Source of the DNA: Martelella endophytica
Lineage (GTDB): Bacteria > Pseudomonadota > Alphaproteobacteria > Rhizobiales > Rhizobiaceae
NCBI RefSeq assembly: GCF_000960975.1
Contig: NZ_CP010803.1
Location: 1,278,001-1,342,000, forward strand
DNA: 64,000 nt
Reading direction: 5' to 3'
In this document: positions 41,247-50,818 of the stretch, piece after piece
How positions within the stretch are numbered: the first letter of the stretch is position 1
How the letters are laid out: each line of letters starts with the position of its first letter
Program-made: the position numbers and the translations under genes
Notes under the pieces: model-generated
What the model was told of the DNA's origin: nothing
The model's database searches: none
The model's input: only the letters and a program-made list of their open reading frames with translations

Positions 41247-42074
41247 ATGTTTCAAAGCCGCGTCGAGGCCATGGCGCTGGTGCTGCCGGCGGCCCTGTTT
41301 GCGGGGCTGGTGTTCCTGCTGCCGGTGGTCGTGCTGCTCGCTCAGGGCATTCATATCGACGGCCAATGGACGCTTTCGGCCTATGTCGATTTCTTTGCCA
41401 AACCGCTGAACCGCACCGTGTTCCTGCGCACGCTGAAGCTCGCCGCGCTGGTGACCCTGATTGCCGCGATCATCGGCTATGCCGCCGCCTATGCCACGGT
41501 CAGCCTGCCGCCGCGCAGCAAGGGCCGGATCATCGGCCTCATCGTTCTGCCGCTGATGATCTCGCCGGTGGCGCGCACCTATGCGTGGATTGTGCTGCTT
41601 GGCCGCACCGGCATCATCAACGAGGCGCTGGTCGCGATCGGCCTGACGGACGAACCGTTCCGCTTTCTGTTCACCGAGACGGCCGTGACCATCGGCCTGT
41701 TGCAGCTGTTCCTGCCGCTGATGATCATTGCTCTGATCTCCGCGCTGGAGAACATGCCGCGCGATGCCGTGACGGCCGCCCGCGTGCTCGGCGCCAACTG
41801 GTTCCAGGTATTCTGGAAGGTGATCCTGCCGCTGACGCGCGAAGGCCTGATCATCGGCGGCACGCTGGTGTTCACCGGCTCGATGACCGCTTACATCACC
41901 CCCGCCATCCTCGGCGGTTCCAAGGTTCTGATGCTCGAGACCCTGCTTTACCAGCGGGTGACGGTCGCAAACGACCTCGTCTCTGCAAGCGTCATCGCCT
42001 TCATCCTGATGGCCATGGCCTTTTCCGCCAATTTCCTGCTGAAGAAGATCGCATCCGCGCGAGGTGGCAAATGA
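41247..42074 (+). CDS. ABC transporter permease (PotB-type)
   Basis: A 275-residue inner-membrane permease with six predicted helices and a PotB-like layout. The EAA loop is visible near ENMPRDAVTAARVLGANWFQ. Its stop overlaps the start of the second permease (ATGA), and the gap to the receptor gene holds the repeat hairpin. Confidence 0.92.
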   Translation: MFQSRVEAMALVLPAALFAGLVFLLPVVVLLAQGIHIDGQWTLSAYVDFFAKPLNRTVFLRTLKLAALVTLIAAIIGYAAAYATVSLPPRSKGRIIGLIVLPLMISPVARTYAWIVLLGRTGIINEALVAIGLTDEPFRFLFTETAVTIGLLQLFLPLMIIALISALENMPRDAVTAARVLGANWFQVFWKVILPLTREGLIIGGTLVFTGSMTAYITPAILGGSKVLMLETLLYQRVTVANDLVSASVIAFILMAMAFSANFLLKKIASARGGK

Positions 42075-42850
42075 AAACCCGCGTCCTCACCTTCCTGCCG
42101 CTGGCGCTCACGCTGATCTTCCTCATCGGTCCCTTCATCGTCATCGTCATGGCGGGGCTTTCGTCAGGCAACAATCTTGCCTTCCCGCCGCCCGGACTGT
42201 CGCTGAAATGGGTCATCAAGGTCTTCAGCATCGAAAGCTTCCGAGCAAGCTTCGCGATGTCGATGTTCCTCGCGATCTTCGGCACGCTAGCGGCGCTGAT
42301 CCTCGGCATTCCGGCCTCCTATGCCATGTCGCGCTACAAGGTGCCGGGCTCGGAGACGGTGCGGCTCATCGTGTCCTCGCCGATCATCGTACCGGGCATC
42401 ATCGTCGGCCTGGCGCTACTGCGCTATTTCGTCGTGCCGCTGTCGCTGTCGATCACGCTGGCGCTGTTTGCCGCCCATACGGCGCTGATCCTGCCCTATG
42501 CGGTCCGTGTCGTCTCGGCGAGCCTCAACAATCTGCGCTCGGATATCGAAGAAGCGGCCGTGCTGCTCGGCGCAAGCCGGTCGGGCGCCTTCTTCCGCGT
42601 GATCCTGCCGAATATCCGCGGCGGCGTGCTGTCGGCCTTCATTCTTGGCTTCGTCACCAGTTTCAATCAGGTGCCGGTGTCGCTGTTTCTGTCGGGGCCG
42701 GGTGTCAGAACGCTGCCCATCGACATGATCGGCTACATGGAGACCACCTACGATCCTTCCGTCGCGGCGCTCGCGGCACTTCTCGCTTTCCTGTCGATCG
42801 GCATTGTCTTCATCGCCGAACGCTTCCTGGGCTTTACCCGCTATGTCTGA
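42071..42850 (+). CDS. ABC transporter permease (PotC-type)
   Basis: The 259-residue second permease (ATG 42071), with six helices and an EAA loop DIEEAAVLLGASRSGAFFRV. Coupled by overlap to the first permease (ATGA) and to the ATPase gene (its stop lies inside the first codons of the next gene). Confidence 0.92.
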   Translation: MKTRVLTFLPLALTLIFLIGPFIVIVMAGLSSGNNLAFPPPGLSLKWVIKVFSIESFRASFAMSMFLAIFGTLAALILGIPASYAMSRYKVPGSETVRLIVSSPIIVPGIIVGLALLRYFVVPLSLSITLALFAAHTALILPYAVRVVSASLNNLRSDIEEAAVLLGASRSGAFFRVILPNIRGGVLSAFILGFVTSFNQVPVSLFLSGPGVRTLPIDMIGYMETTYDPSVAALAALLAFLSIGIVFIAERFLGFTRYV

Positions 42851-43859
42851 TTTCCTCGTCCTCGATAACCTCTCGCTCTCCTATGGTCGTACCACGGTCG
42901 TCGACCAGCTCAATCTTGGCGTCAGAAAGGGCGAGCTGATCGCGCTGCTCGGCCCCTCGGGCTGCGGCAAGACCACCACCATGCGCGCCGTCGCCGGCCT
43001 GCTGACGCCGTCTGCCGGAAAGATCGTGCTCGATGGCAAGGATGTCACCCGCGTACCGCCGAACAAGCGGCAGGTCGGGCTGATGTTCCAGTCCTATGCG
43101 CTGTTCCCGCATCTCTCGGTGTTCGAGAACGTCGCCTTCGGACTGCGGCTGAAGGGCATGCGCGGCGACGCCCTGTCGTCAAAGGTCAATGAGGGGCTCG
43201 CATCGGTCGGTCTTGCCCAATATGGCGACCGCCGTCCCGCCGATCTTTCCGGCGGTCAGCAGCAGCGCGTGGCACTTGCCCGCTCGCTGGTGATGGATCC
43301 GAAGATCCTGCTGCTCGACGAGCCGCTTTCCAATCTCGATGCCCGTCTGCGCCTCGAGATGCGCACCGAGCTGCAGCGGGTTCAGAAGGAAAGCGGGCTG
43401 ACGATGATCTTCGTCACCCACGACCAGTCGGAAGCCCTGTCGCTCGCCGATCGCATCGTCGTCATGCGCGATGGCGAGATCGAACAGCTTGGCACGCCGG
43501 AGGATATCTACAATCGTCCGGTTTCCGCCTTCGTCGCCGATTTTGTCGGCTTCGAAAACATCTTCGCCATCGAAGGCGGCGAGTTGAAGGGCAAGGGAGA
43601 GGCCTTCACCCTTGCCTCTCCGCTGCCGGAAGGCGCAACCGGGCTTGCCTGGCGGCCTGAGGCCGTGTGGCTTGGCGAAGGCGCTTTCGAGGGCACCGTC
43701 ATCGGTGCCGCCTTTGTCGGCCAGATGCGCGAATATGTTCTCGAAAGCGCGATCGGCCGCATCAAGGTCAATGTTGACGCCAATCTGCCGGCCCATCCGC
43801 TCGACACAAGGCTCGCCTTCGACCTGCGCGTTGAAGACGCCGTCGTGCTGAGGCGATAG
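42843..43859 (+). CDS. ABC transporter ATP-binding protein (PotA-type)
   Basis: A 338-residue ATPase with Walker A GPSGCGKTT, signature [15 protein letters not shown], Walker B ILLLDEPLSNLDA, H-loop FVTHDQSEAL and a C-terminal TOBE-like domain, the organisation of PotA/CysA/MalK proteins. I place the start at ATG 42843, overlapping the permease end by eight bases. The nucleoside hydrolase gene follows within 10 bases. Confidence 0.94.
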   Translation: MSDFLVLDNLSLSYGRTTVVDQLNLGVRKGELIALLGPSGCGKTTTMRAVAGLLTPSAGKIVLDGKDVTRVPPNKRQVGLMFQSYALFPHLSVFENVAFGLRLKGMRGDALSSKVNEGLASVGLAQYGDRRPADLSGGQQQRVALARSLVMDPKILLLDEPLSNLDARLRLEMRTELQRVQKESGLTMIFVTHDQSEALSLADRIVVMRDGEIEQLGTPEDIYNRPVSAFVADFVGFENIFAIEGGELKGKGEAFTLASPLPEGATGLAWRPEAVWLGEGAFEGTVIGAAFVGQMREYVLESAIGRIKVNVDANLPAHPLDTRLAFDLRVEDAVVLRR

Positions 43860-43868
43860 GTGACGGGC

Positions 43869-44792
43869 ATGGGTATCTGGATCGACACCGACATGGGCTT
43901 CGATGATATCGCGGCCATTCTCACCGTTGCGGCGGCCGGGTTCGAGATTGACGGCATGTCGCTGGTCTTCGGCAACGCCGTCCTGGCGCAGGTGGAGCGC
44001 AATGCCGCCGGTGCGGCAAAGGCCTTTTGCTGGTCGATGCCGATCCACTCCGGCGCCGACCGCGCCGTGATCGGTACGACGGAGACGGCCTCATCCATCC
44101 TCAGCGAGGCTGGCATGCCGACGGCGGGGCTCTCGCTTCCCGAAGCGGGCCTGCCGCCGACCGCCCCGGCGCTTGAAGCTCTGTGTGGATGGCTCGGTGA
44201 TGGCGCTGGCGAAAAACGGATCCTTGCGCTTGGGCCGCTCACCAATATCGCGATCCTCTGCCTTGCCCGCCCGGACCTTGCGAAAAACATCACCGAGATC
44301 GTCTGGATGGGTGGCGGCGTTTCGCTCGGCAACCACACGGCGTCCGCCGAGTTCAACGCGCTTGCCGATCCGGAGGCGGCGGCGATCGTTCTCTCCCGAG
44401 CCGTGCCGCTGACCATGGCTGACCTCGACTTCTGCCGCAAGGTGAGGCTCAGGGCCGATGACATCCGAACACTCCGGCTAAGGGCCGGCCGCAATGCGGC
44501 TCTGCTTGCCGATCTGACCGAGGGCTTCCTGTCGATCGCGCTGAAGCGTGGTGCCAGCGAAATGCCTTTCTTCGATCCGGCGGCTGCAATTGCCTTCTGC
44601 CATCCGACCCTCGTCAGCCTTCAGCCGGTGCGCATCGACATCGAGACAGCCGGCACGCTGACGCGCGGCCGCACAGTGGTCGAGACGCGGCCGCACAAGG
44701 CTAAGTTCAATGCCCGCATCATCAGCGATGTCGACGCCGATACCGCTCATGACCTGATCATGATCGCACTTGCCAGCGAGGCTGCCCGATGA
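43869..44792 (+). CDS. Inosine/uridine-preferring nucleoside hydrolase family
   Basis: Cleaves the N-glycosidic bond of nucleosides to base and ribose. The 307-residue protein has the calcium-binding signature DTDMGFDD at the N-terminus, WMGGGV in the middle and a late acidic ligand region. ATG 43869 has AGGTGA five bases before it; a GTG at 43860 abuts the ATPase stop. Its 3' end overlaps adenine deaminase by four bases. Together with the importer this suggests uptake of a nucleoside and its cleavage in the cytoplasm. Confidence 0.9.
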   Translation: MGIWIDTDMGFDDIAAILTVAAAGFEIDGMSLVFGNAVLAQVERNAAGAAKAFCWSMPIHSGADRAVIGTTETASSILSEAGMPTAGLSLPEAGLPPTAPALEALCGWLGDGAGEKRILALGPLTNIAILCLARPDLAKNITEIVWMGGGVSLGNHTASAEFNALADPEAAAIVLSRAVPLTMADLDFCRKVRLRADDIRTLRLRAGRNAALLADLTEGFLSIALKRGASEMPFFDPAAAIAFCHPTLVSLQPVRIDIETAGTLTRGRTVVETRPHKAKFNARIISDVDADTAHDLIMIALASEAAR

Positions 44793-46558
44793 CCGCGTCT
44801 CTTAACGATCCGGATCTTCGCGCCCGCGCCGTCGCCGCTGCGCGGGGGGATGAGCCGTTCGACATGCTGATTGCGGGAGGCACTCTGGTCGATGTGGTGA
44901 CGGGCGAGTTGCGCAAGGCCGATATCGGTCTTGTCGGGCCGTTGATTGCCGCAGTCCTGGCGCCCGGCAGCCGCCGGGATGCCGCCAGAATGGTCGATGC
45001 CTCCGGTGCCTTCGTGGCACCGGGCCTGATCGACATGCACATGCATGTCGAGAGCTCAATGGTAACGCCGGCGACCTATGCCGGTGCGGTGCTGAAGCGC
45101 GGTGTGACCACGGTCGTCTGGGATCCGCACGAATTCGCCAATGTGGCAGGCCGCGGCGCTGTGGACTGGGCGGTTGCCGCCACGCGCGACCTGCCGCTTG
45201 AAGCCATCGTGCTGGCGCCGTCCTGCGTGCCCTCGGCCCCCGGCCTCGAGCGGGCCGGCGCGGACTTTGGCCCGGTCGCCGTTCAGGACATGCTCGCAGC
45301 ATCCGAAATCGGCGGCATCGGCGAAGTGATGAACATGGAAGGCGTGATCGCCGGCGACGAACGCATGAGCGGCATCGTCCAGGCCGGGCTTGCCGCCGGC
45401 AAGCCGGTGTTCGGCCATGCCCGCGGCCTTTCGGGCGAACGGCTGCAGGCCTTCATGGCCGCCGGCGTATCCTCCGATCACGAACTGACGTCGGGAGACG
45501 ATCTCATCGAGAAGCTGCGCGCCGGGCTGACGGTCGAACTGCGCGGCTCTCATCCCTATCTCTTCGCGGAATTCGTCCGGGCTCTGAAGGCGCTTCCGAT
45601 CTGGCCGCAGACGCTGACGCTTTGCACCGACGACGTTTTCCCGGATGATCTGGATGAAAAGGGCGGGCTTGACGCGCTGGTTCGGGCGCTGGTCGGGCTC
45701 GGTGTGCCGCCGGTGCAGGTGCTGCAGGCGGCAACGCTGAACGCGGCCATGCGGCTCGAACGCCCCGATCTCGGCCTCGTTGCCGCCGGTCGGCGCGCCA
45801 ACCTGGTGGTTTTCGAGGATCTGGCGCAGTTTGCAACGCGCCGGGTGATCGTCGATGGCGCGATCGTTGCGGCCGACGGCGGCATGACCGTCGCTCTTCC
45901 GGCGCATCCTTCGGGCGCGCTGAAGAACACGATGAAGGTGAAGCCGCTCTCCGCCGAGGACTTCCGGGTGAGAGCCGAAGGCCGCAAGGTCGAGGTGGCC
46001 ACGATCGACCAGCCACGCTTCACCCGCTGGGGAAAGACCGTCGCCGACGTTCAGGACGGTTTCGTCGTGCCGCCTGCCGGGACCACGCTGATCAGCGTGG
46101 TGCACCGCCACGGCCACGCGCCGGCCGTGCCGCAAATGGGGTTTCTCACCGGCTGGGGTAACTGGCGCGGGGCGATCGCCACCACTGTCTCGCATGACAG
46201 CCACAATCTGACGGTGTTCGGCGGCAATGCGGAGGATATGGCGTTGGCAGCGAATGCGCTGATTGCGGCCGGCGGCGGCATGGCCGTCGCTTCAGGTGGC
46301 AAGGTCGAGGCGCTCTTGGCGCTGCCGCTGCTCGGGCTGGTCAGCGACCGATCGCTTGCGGAGATCGCCGCCGAATTCGAGAGGCTGAAGGAGGCAGCCG
46401 GCGCCATCGTCGATTGGCAGCCGCCCTACCTCACCTTCAAGGCGCTCGTCGGCGCAACGCTTGCCTGCAATGCCGGCCCGCACCAGACCGACATGGGCAT
46501 TGCCGATGTCGAGACCGGCAGCGTTCTGAAAAGCCCGGTTCTGAGCGTCATTGACTGA
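44789..46558 (+). CDS. ade: Adenine deaminase
   Basis: Converts adenine to hypoxanthine and ammonia. The 589-residue enzyme has the N-terminal amidohydrolase metal motif GLIDMHMHVESSM, the downstream WDPHEFAN, GHARGLSGERL and SDHELTSGDD histidine/aspartate sites, and the C-terminal domain with VVHRHGHA and SHDSHN. It is the last gene of the operon and starts inside the nucleoside hydrolase stop (ATGA). It is convergent, with a six-base gap, with the M20 gene. Confidence 0.95.
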   Translation: MTASLNDPDLRARAVAAARGDEPFDMLIAGGTLVDVVTGELRKADIGLVGPLIAAVLAPGSRRDAARMVDASGAFVAPGLIDMHMHVESSMVTPATYAGAVLKRGVTTVVWDPHEFANVAGRGAVDWAVAATRDLPLEAIVLAPSCVPSAPGLERAGADFGPVAVQDMLAASEIGGIGEVMNMEGVIAGDERMSGIVQAGLAAGKPVFGHARGLSGERLQAFMAAGVSSDHELTSGDDLIEKLRAGLTVELRGSHPYLFAEFVRALKALPIWPQTLTLCTDDVFPDDLDEKGGLDALVRALVGLGVPPVQVLQAATLNAAMRLERPDLGLVAAGRRANLVVFEDLAQFATRRVIVDGAIVAADGGMTVALPAHPSGALKNTMKVKPLSAEDFRVRAEGRKVEVATIDQPRFTRWGKTVADVQDGFVVPPAGTTLISVVHRHGHAPAVPQMGFLTGWGNWRGAIATTVSHDSHNLTVFGGNAEDMALAANALIAAGGGMAVASGGKVEALLALPLLGLVSDRSLAEIAAEFERLKEAAGAIVDWQPPYLTFKALVGATLACNAGPHQTDMGIADVETGSVLKSPVLSVID

Positions 46559-46564
46559 CGGCGC

Positions 46565-47761
46565 TCAGGCGTCCGTGCCGGGCAGTTCGGTTTCCACGAC
46601 GCGCGCCCACCAGGCCGCGCCATAGCCGATGGCGTCATCGTTGAAATCATAGGCGGTGTTGTGATGCAGGGCGCCGTCGCGTGCGGGGCCGTTGCCGAGC
46701 CAGACATAGCAGCCCGGGACCTCGTTTCCGAGGTAGGAAAAATCGTCTCCGGCGGTCGAGGGCGGGAAGCTTGTGCGGGCCTTTTCGCCGAACACGCCTG
46801 TCGCGGCCGCAAGCGCCTGTGCCGTCGGTTCCGGTGCGTTGACCACCGGCGGAATGCGGCGGATGAAGCGGTATTCGGCGGCGATACCGAAGGAGGCCGC
46901 CATGCCATGCGCCAGCCGTCCGATCTCCTCTTCAAGCTGGTCGCGGGTCTCGGGCGAATAGGCCCGCGCGGTGCCGCCGATCTCCACGTGATCCGGGATG
47001 ACATTCAGTGCCTTCGGATCGCCCGCCTGCAGCGAGCAGGCGCTGACGACGGCGGGCTGTAACGGATCGACCACACGGCCGACAATCGTCTGCAGCGCCG
47101 CAATGAAATGGCCGGCGGCGGTCACCGGATCGCGTCCGAGATGCGGCTTGGCGCCGTGGGTGCCGGTGCCCCTGAAGGTCACCATCCAGCTGTCGGACGA
47201 AGCAAGCTGCGGACCTTCGACCACGGCCATCTCGTCAACGGCAAGCCCCGGCATGTTGTGCAGGCCGTAGACCGCATCACACGGGAAAAGCCGGAAAAGC
47301 CCGTCCTCGACCATCTTCTTCGCGCCGCCGCGGCCTTCCTCGGCGGGCTGGAAGATGAAGTGGACCGTCCCGGAAAAGCCGCCGTTGCGGGCGAGATGAC
47401 GGGCGGCAGCAAGCAGCATCACGGTATGTCCGTCATGGCCGCAGGCATGCATCTTTCCGGGCACCGTGCTCTTGTAGGGTCTCTCCGCCGTTTCCGGCAT
47501 GGCGAGCGCGTCCATATCGGCGCGAAGGCCGATGGCGCGGTTTCCGTCGCCGCGCTTCAGCGTGCCGACCACGCCGGTGCCACCCAGCCCGCGATGGACA
47601 GCGATGCCCTCGGCTTCCAGCAATTGCGCGACAATGGCGCTGGTCCGTGTCTCCTCGAAGCCCAGTTCCGGATGGGCATGCAGATCGCGGCGAAGCTCCG
47701 TCCAGAACGGGAGATCGCCGGCGATCGCATCCGGTATCGGGTTTCGGGAAACGTCATCCAT
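46565..47761 (-). CDS. M20-family amidohydrolase
   Basis: A 398-residue zinc hydrolase of the M20D (IAA-amino acid/hippurate hydrolase) type. The metal site segments DLHAHPELGFEE, KMHACGHDGHT, FQPAEEGRGG and GLHNMPG are typical. Substrates of this group are N-acyl amino acids; the specific one is unknown. It is monocistronic and convergent with adenine deaminase. Confidence 0.9.
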   Translation of the reverse strand: MDDVSRNPIPDAIAGDLPFWTELRRDLHAHPELGFEETRTSAIVAQLLEAEGIAVHRGLGGTGVVGTLKRGDGNRAIGLRADMDALAMPETAERPYKSTVPGKMHACGHDGHTVMLLAAARHLARNGGFSGTVHFIFQPAEEGRGGAKKMVEDGLFRLFPCDAVYGLHNMPGLAVDEMAVVEGPQLASSDSWMVTFRGTGTHGAKPHLGRDPVTAAGHFIAALQTIVGRVVDPLQPAVVSACSLQAGDPKALNVIPDHVEIGGTARAYSPETRDQLEEEIGRLAHGMAASFGIAAEYRFIRRIPPVVNAPEPTAQALAAATGVFGEKARTSFPPSTAGDDFSYLGNEVPGCYVWLGNGPARDGALHHNTAYDFNDDAIGYGAAWWARVVETELPGTDA

Positions 47762-47834
47762 GGTGCGGGCCTTCTCTTGGGATCGTCGATGCTCCGGCTA
47801 TAAAGCAAAGCCGACCCGCGCCCAAGCCCTGCGC

Positions 47835-48692
47835 TCAGATGGCGTTGGCGCGCCGGTCAGCGATATAGAGCTCGCGCAGCTTCATCGTCAGCGCGCCGGG
47901 CTTGCCATCGCCGATCGCCTTGCCGTCAATGGAAACCACCGGCGTGATGAAATTGCTGGCGGAGGTATAGAAGGCTTCCTTGGCGGCAAGCGCCTCTTCG
48001 ACGGTAAAGGCCCGCTCTTCCACCTTCATGCCGTTGCGCGCGGCAATCTGCAGCGCACTGGCGCGGGTGATGCCGGGCAGGACGACATGGCTCAGCGGCC
48101 GGGTGATGACGACATCGTCGGCGGTGACGATATAGGCGGTGGCGGACGTCTGCTCGGTGATCTCGCCGTCGCGCACCAGCCAGGCATCGTCGGCGCCCTT
48201 GTCATGGGCTTCCATCTTGGCGAGGCTCGGGTAGAGAAGCTGCACGGTCTTGATATCGCAGCGGCCCCAGCGGAGGTCTTCCATGGTGACCACGGCGATG
48301 CCGTTCTTCGCAGACTTGGTTTCGGTGACCTGCTTCTTCTGGGTGAACATGGAGAAGGTCGGCGTCATGTCCTTTTCGAACATGAAGTCGCGATCGCCGG
48401 GATTGCCGCGCGAGACCTGCAGGTAGATCAGGCCCTCGGTCATGTCGTTGCGGGCGGCAATTTCGCGGTGGAGCGAAAGCAGCGTCTCGTCATCGACGGG
48501 CATGTTGATGCCGATCGCGCCGGTGGAGCGTTTCAGCCGCGCCGCGTGGCCATCATAATCGAGCAGCTTGCCGTCGAGAACGCAGGTCACTTCATAGATG
48601 GCATCGGCAAAGACATAGCCGCGATCGAAGATCGAGACCTTCGCCTCTTCCTCAGCCAGCCATTCCCCGTTCAGATAGACAATCCGGCTCAT
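47835..48692 (-). CDS. D-amino-acid transaminase, class IV PLP enzyme
   Basis: A 285-residue class IV aminotransferase. It has the D-amino-acid transaminase N-terminus YLNGEWLAEEEAKVSIFDRG, Lys in DIKTVQLLYPSLAK, EITEQTSATAYIV and PLP phosphate loop VLPGITR. It could supply D-glutamate or D-alanine for peptidoglycan or degrade D-amino acids. The start is ATG 48692 behind GAGAGCGGGA. Confidence 0.88.
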   Translation of the reverse strand: MSRIVYLNGEWLAEEEAKVSIFDRGYVFADAIYEVTCVLDGKLLDYDGHAARLKRSTGAIGINMPVDDETLLSLHREIAARNDMTEGLIYLQVSRGNPGDRDFMFEKDMTPTFSMFTQKKQVTETKSAKNGIAVVTMEDLRWGRCDIKTVQLLYPSLAKMEAHDKGADDAWLVRDGEITEQTSATAYIVTADDVVITRPLSHVVLPGITRASALQIAARNGMKVEERAFTVEEALAAKEAFYTSASNFITPVVSIDGKAIGDGKPGALTMKLRELYIADRRANAI

Positions 48693-48766
48693 TCCCGCTC
48701 TCCGTCTCTGGTCGTTTCGCCTGTGTTTCGGTGATAATGGCAAGTAGTCTTCGATACAAGATGTAA

Positions 48767-49510
48767 TCAGTCGATGTTTGTTGCGTATTTCTGCTCTTTT
48801 GTCGCATCAATCTGAGCGGAAGGGGTCAGCCGCTTGAGCAGGTGCAGCATGAATGCGGTGGCGAACAGCGGCGTTGCCAGATTGACGATCGGGATGGCCA
48901 CGAAACCGGCAATCACCAGGCCACCGAGGAACACCGTCAGCGCACGCTTTCGCCGCATCGCCCGCGCCGCTTCAGGAGACATGAAGCGCATGGCCGCGAA
49001 TTCGAAGAACTCCCGGCCGAGAAGATAGCCATTGACGAGGAAGAAGGCGATCAGGTTGACGCCGGGTACGAGCAATAGCAGCAGGGCGAAGATGTTGCCG
49101 ATGATCACCACGCCGAGAAACTTGAGCGAGGCCAGGAGGGCGGCAAGGGCCGGCATGGCCGTGCCCGGCGGATCGTCCGGATAGTGAAGCGCCTCGATAT
49201 GGTCTGCCGCGTCATCAAGAAAGATGCCGGCGACGAGGGCGGAGACGGGCGCCATCAGGAGGGCAAGGCCGAGCGCCAGCCCAACGGCTGCGAGCAGGAG
49301 CAGCACGAAGGAAATCCATCCGGCCCAATCCGGCATGGTTGGAAACAGGCTCTCGATCCAGGGGAAGGCGAGCCAGAGGAAAACGGCCCGCACCGCAAAC
49401 CAGAGGCCGATGAGGCATAGCAGCGAAAGCCCGAGGACCTTCCACAGGATGCCGCGCATCTTGGGGTCGAGGATGTCGTAAATTGCCCGGCGGGCGGCAT
49501 CGATCAGCAT
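48767..49510 (-). CDS. EI24/CysZ-like membrane protein
   Basis: A 247-residue integral membrane protein with four main hydrophobic regions (about residues 27-50, 63-95, 127-155, 190-222) and the FFEFAAMRFMSPEAARAMRRKR loop of EI24-domain proteins such as the CysZ sulfate channel. A sulfate transport role is possible but not supported by neighbours. Confidence 0.8.
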   Translation of the reverse strand: MLIDAARRAIYDILDPKMRGILWKVLGLSLLCLIGLWFAVRAVFLWLAFPWIESLFPTMPDWAGWISFVLLLLAAVGLALGLALLMAPVSALVAGIFLDDAADHIEALHYPDDPPGTAMPALAALLASLKFLGVVIIGNIFALLLLLVPGVNLIAFFLVNGYLLGREFFEFAAMRFMSPEAARAMRRKRALTVFLGGLVIAGFVAIPIVNLATPLFATAFMLHLLKRLTPSAQIDATKEQKYATNID

Positions 49511-49585
49511 GTCGTCCTTGGCCCCACATCACGAAAAGGGTGTCATCGCGATGTAGGGCCGATAGGGGCTGTCTGCAAGCAGCCG

Positions 49586-50110
49586 TCAGTCATGGGTGTC
49601 CAGCCAGTCGAGGCTCTGGCGGAAGCCGCTGAGATCGGCCTCGGCAAATTCGCTCACCTCCGGTCCGTCATAGGCGACGGTGATCTTCGTCTTGCCTGCC
49701 TTCGCGGCATCGAGCACCGGGTCAACGACCGACGGATCGGCCGTGACATAGCCGCCCTCGGCGGTATCACGCTTCAGCTCGGCAACGGTGACCGCGGCGA
49801 CGACCTTGTCATCGACGCTGATCGTGTAGGTGCCGTCGGGGCTTAGCAAATCGTAACCCTCGGGCGAGGGCAGCACCATGGAAAACGGGCTCCCGGCCTT
49901 GGCGTCGCGGATGAAGGCGGGGATGGCGAGGCCGCCGTCCTCGGGCGGCAAGCGATCGCTGGTGAGCCGGCAGGACATCGCGCTCGTGCAGGCCGCCATC
50001 CAGGTGTCGCCGACACTTTTCGCGCCGGCGTCGGCGGCATTCGCCTGGAGGGCAAGAAGGCCGATCGTCGATATCAGGGCACCAGTATAGAAGAGTGAAC
50101 GCAGTTTCAT
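49586..50110 (-). CDS. Secreted protein of unknown function (weak DUF1176-like resemblance)
   Basis: A 174-residue precursor with a signal peptide (LYTGALISTIGLLALQANA-type, cleavage after ANA). The mature N-terminus has a Cys pair in MAACTSAMSCRLTS, an arrangement reminiscent of DUF1176 proteins, but those are about twice as long. I chose ATG 50110 because GGA is eight bases upstream; ATG 50116 has the site too close. Function unknown. Confidence 0.7.
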   Translation of the reverse strand: MKLRSLFYTGALISTIGLLALQANAADAGAKSVGDTWMAACTSAMSCRLTSDRLPPEDGGLAIPAFIRDAKAGSPFSMVLPSPEGYDLLSPDGTYTISVDDKVVAAVTVAELKRDTAEGGYVTADPSVVDPVLDAAKAGKTKITVAYDGPEVSEFAEADLSGFRQSLDWLDTHD

Positions 50111-50569
50111 GAACATCTTCCTTTCTGTCCATCACGCGCTGCGCGCGGACCTCGCCGGGGCACAGCGGGTCGTGAGGAAGCGCTCCGAAACGGCCGAAAC
50201 TGTGACCTGACGGGCATCGGATGATGGCCGTTGTGAGGGATTTTTCGGACGCCAAACGAGAAAAAAATAAAATTTTCCGTACGGAAATTGCTCACAACCG
50301 GGACGATAAGCCATCAAAATCAGCGCCGCAGCTGCCAATGCGGCCCGATTTGCGAGGAGCGATTTAAGCCTCTGTTTTCAGGATGATTTCGCCCCCAAAA
50401 TGCGGCGATCGCCATGCCGAATAGGCGTTTGCGCAGAATCTTCAAGGGCAATTGCCGTCAACGTTTTGAAGACAGAGCGGTACTCAAAAAGGTCTCTTGT
50501 TGGTCGGGTGATTAAACTTATATCCCGGCTCATCAAACGCAACACTGAACGTTTTCAGGAGAGACTAAC
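50111..50569. promoter_or_regulatory. Divergent regulatory region with inverted repeats
   Basis: Between the minus-strand secreted protein and the first small secreted protein. GTTGTGAG (50230-50237) and CTCACAAC (50291-50298) form an inverted pair enclosing a perfect 14-bp palindrome TTTCCGTACGGAAA (50274-50287). Closer to the plus gene, TTGTTG (50497-50502) and TTATAT (50518-50523) look like a promoter inside the motif TGATTAAACTTATATC (50509-50524). Confidence 0.5.
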
Positions 50570-50800
50570 ATGAACAAGATTTTCGCATCCGCAGCCCTCG
50601 TAACCGTCCTGGCCGCCCCTGCCGCTTTTGCGGTTCAGCCGACCGCCATTCCGGACACCGGCAAGCTGACCAAGGCTCCCGTCGGTTCCGCCGTCGAAAT
50701 CCGCGCCAAGGACCAGTTCGGTAACGAATACCAGAACATCTTCCAGGTTGCCGAAGACGGCTCGCTGGAATTTGTCCATCAGCTGCCAGAAAGCAACTGA
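50570..50800 (+). CDS. Small secreted protein, copy 1 of three
   Basis: A 76-residue precursor: signal peptide of 21 residues (MNKIFASAALVTVLAAPAAFA) given here as positions 1-21, mature part about 55 residues, no Cys, acidic. Core segments are PDTGKLTKAPVGSAVEIRA and FGNEYQNIFQV. It is nearly identical to copy 2 (about 11 substitutions by eye). CAGGAGAG precedes the start. A terminator-like stem (50819-50879) separates it from copy 2. I do not recognise the family. Confidence 0.8.
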   Translation: MNKIFASAALVTVLAAPAAFAVQPTAIPDTGKLTKAPVGSAVEIRAKDQFGNEYQNIFQVAEDGSLEFVHQLPESN

Positions 50801-50818
50801 TGACGAACCGGAGTTAAT

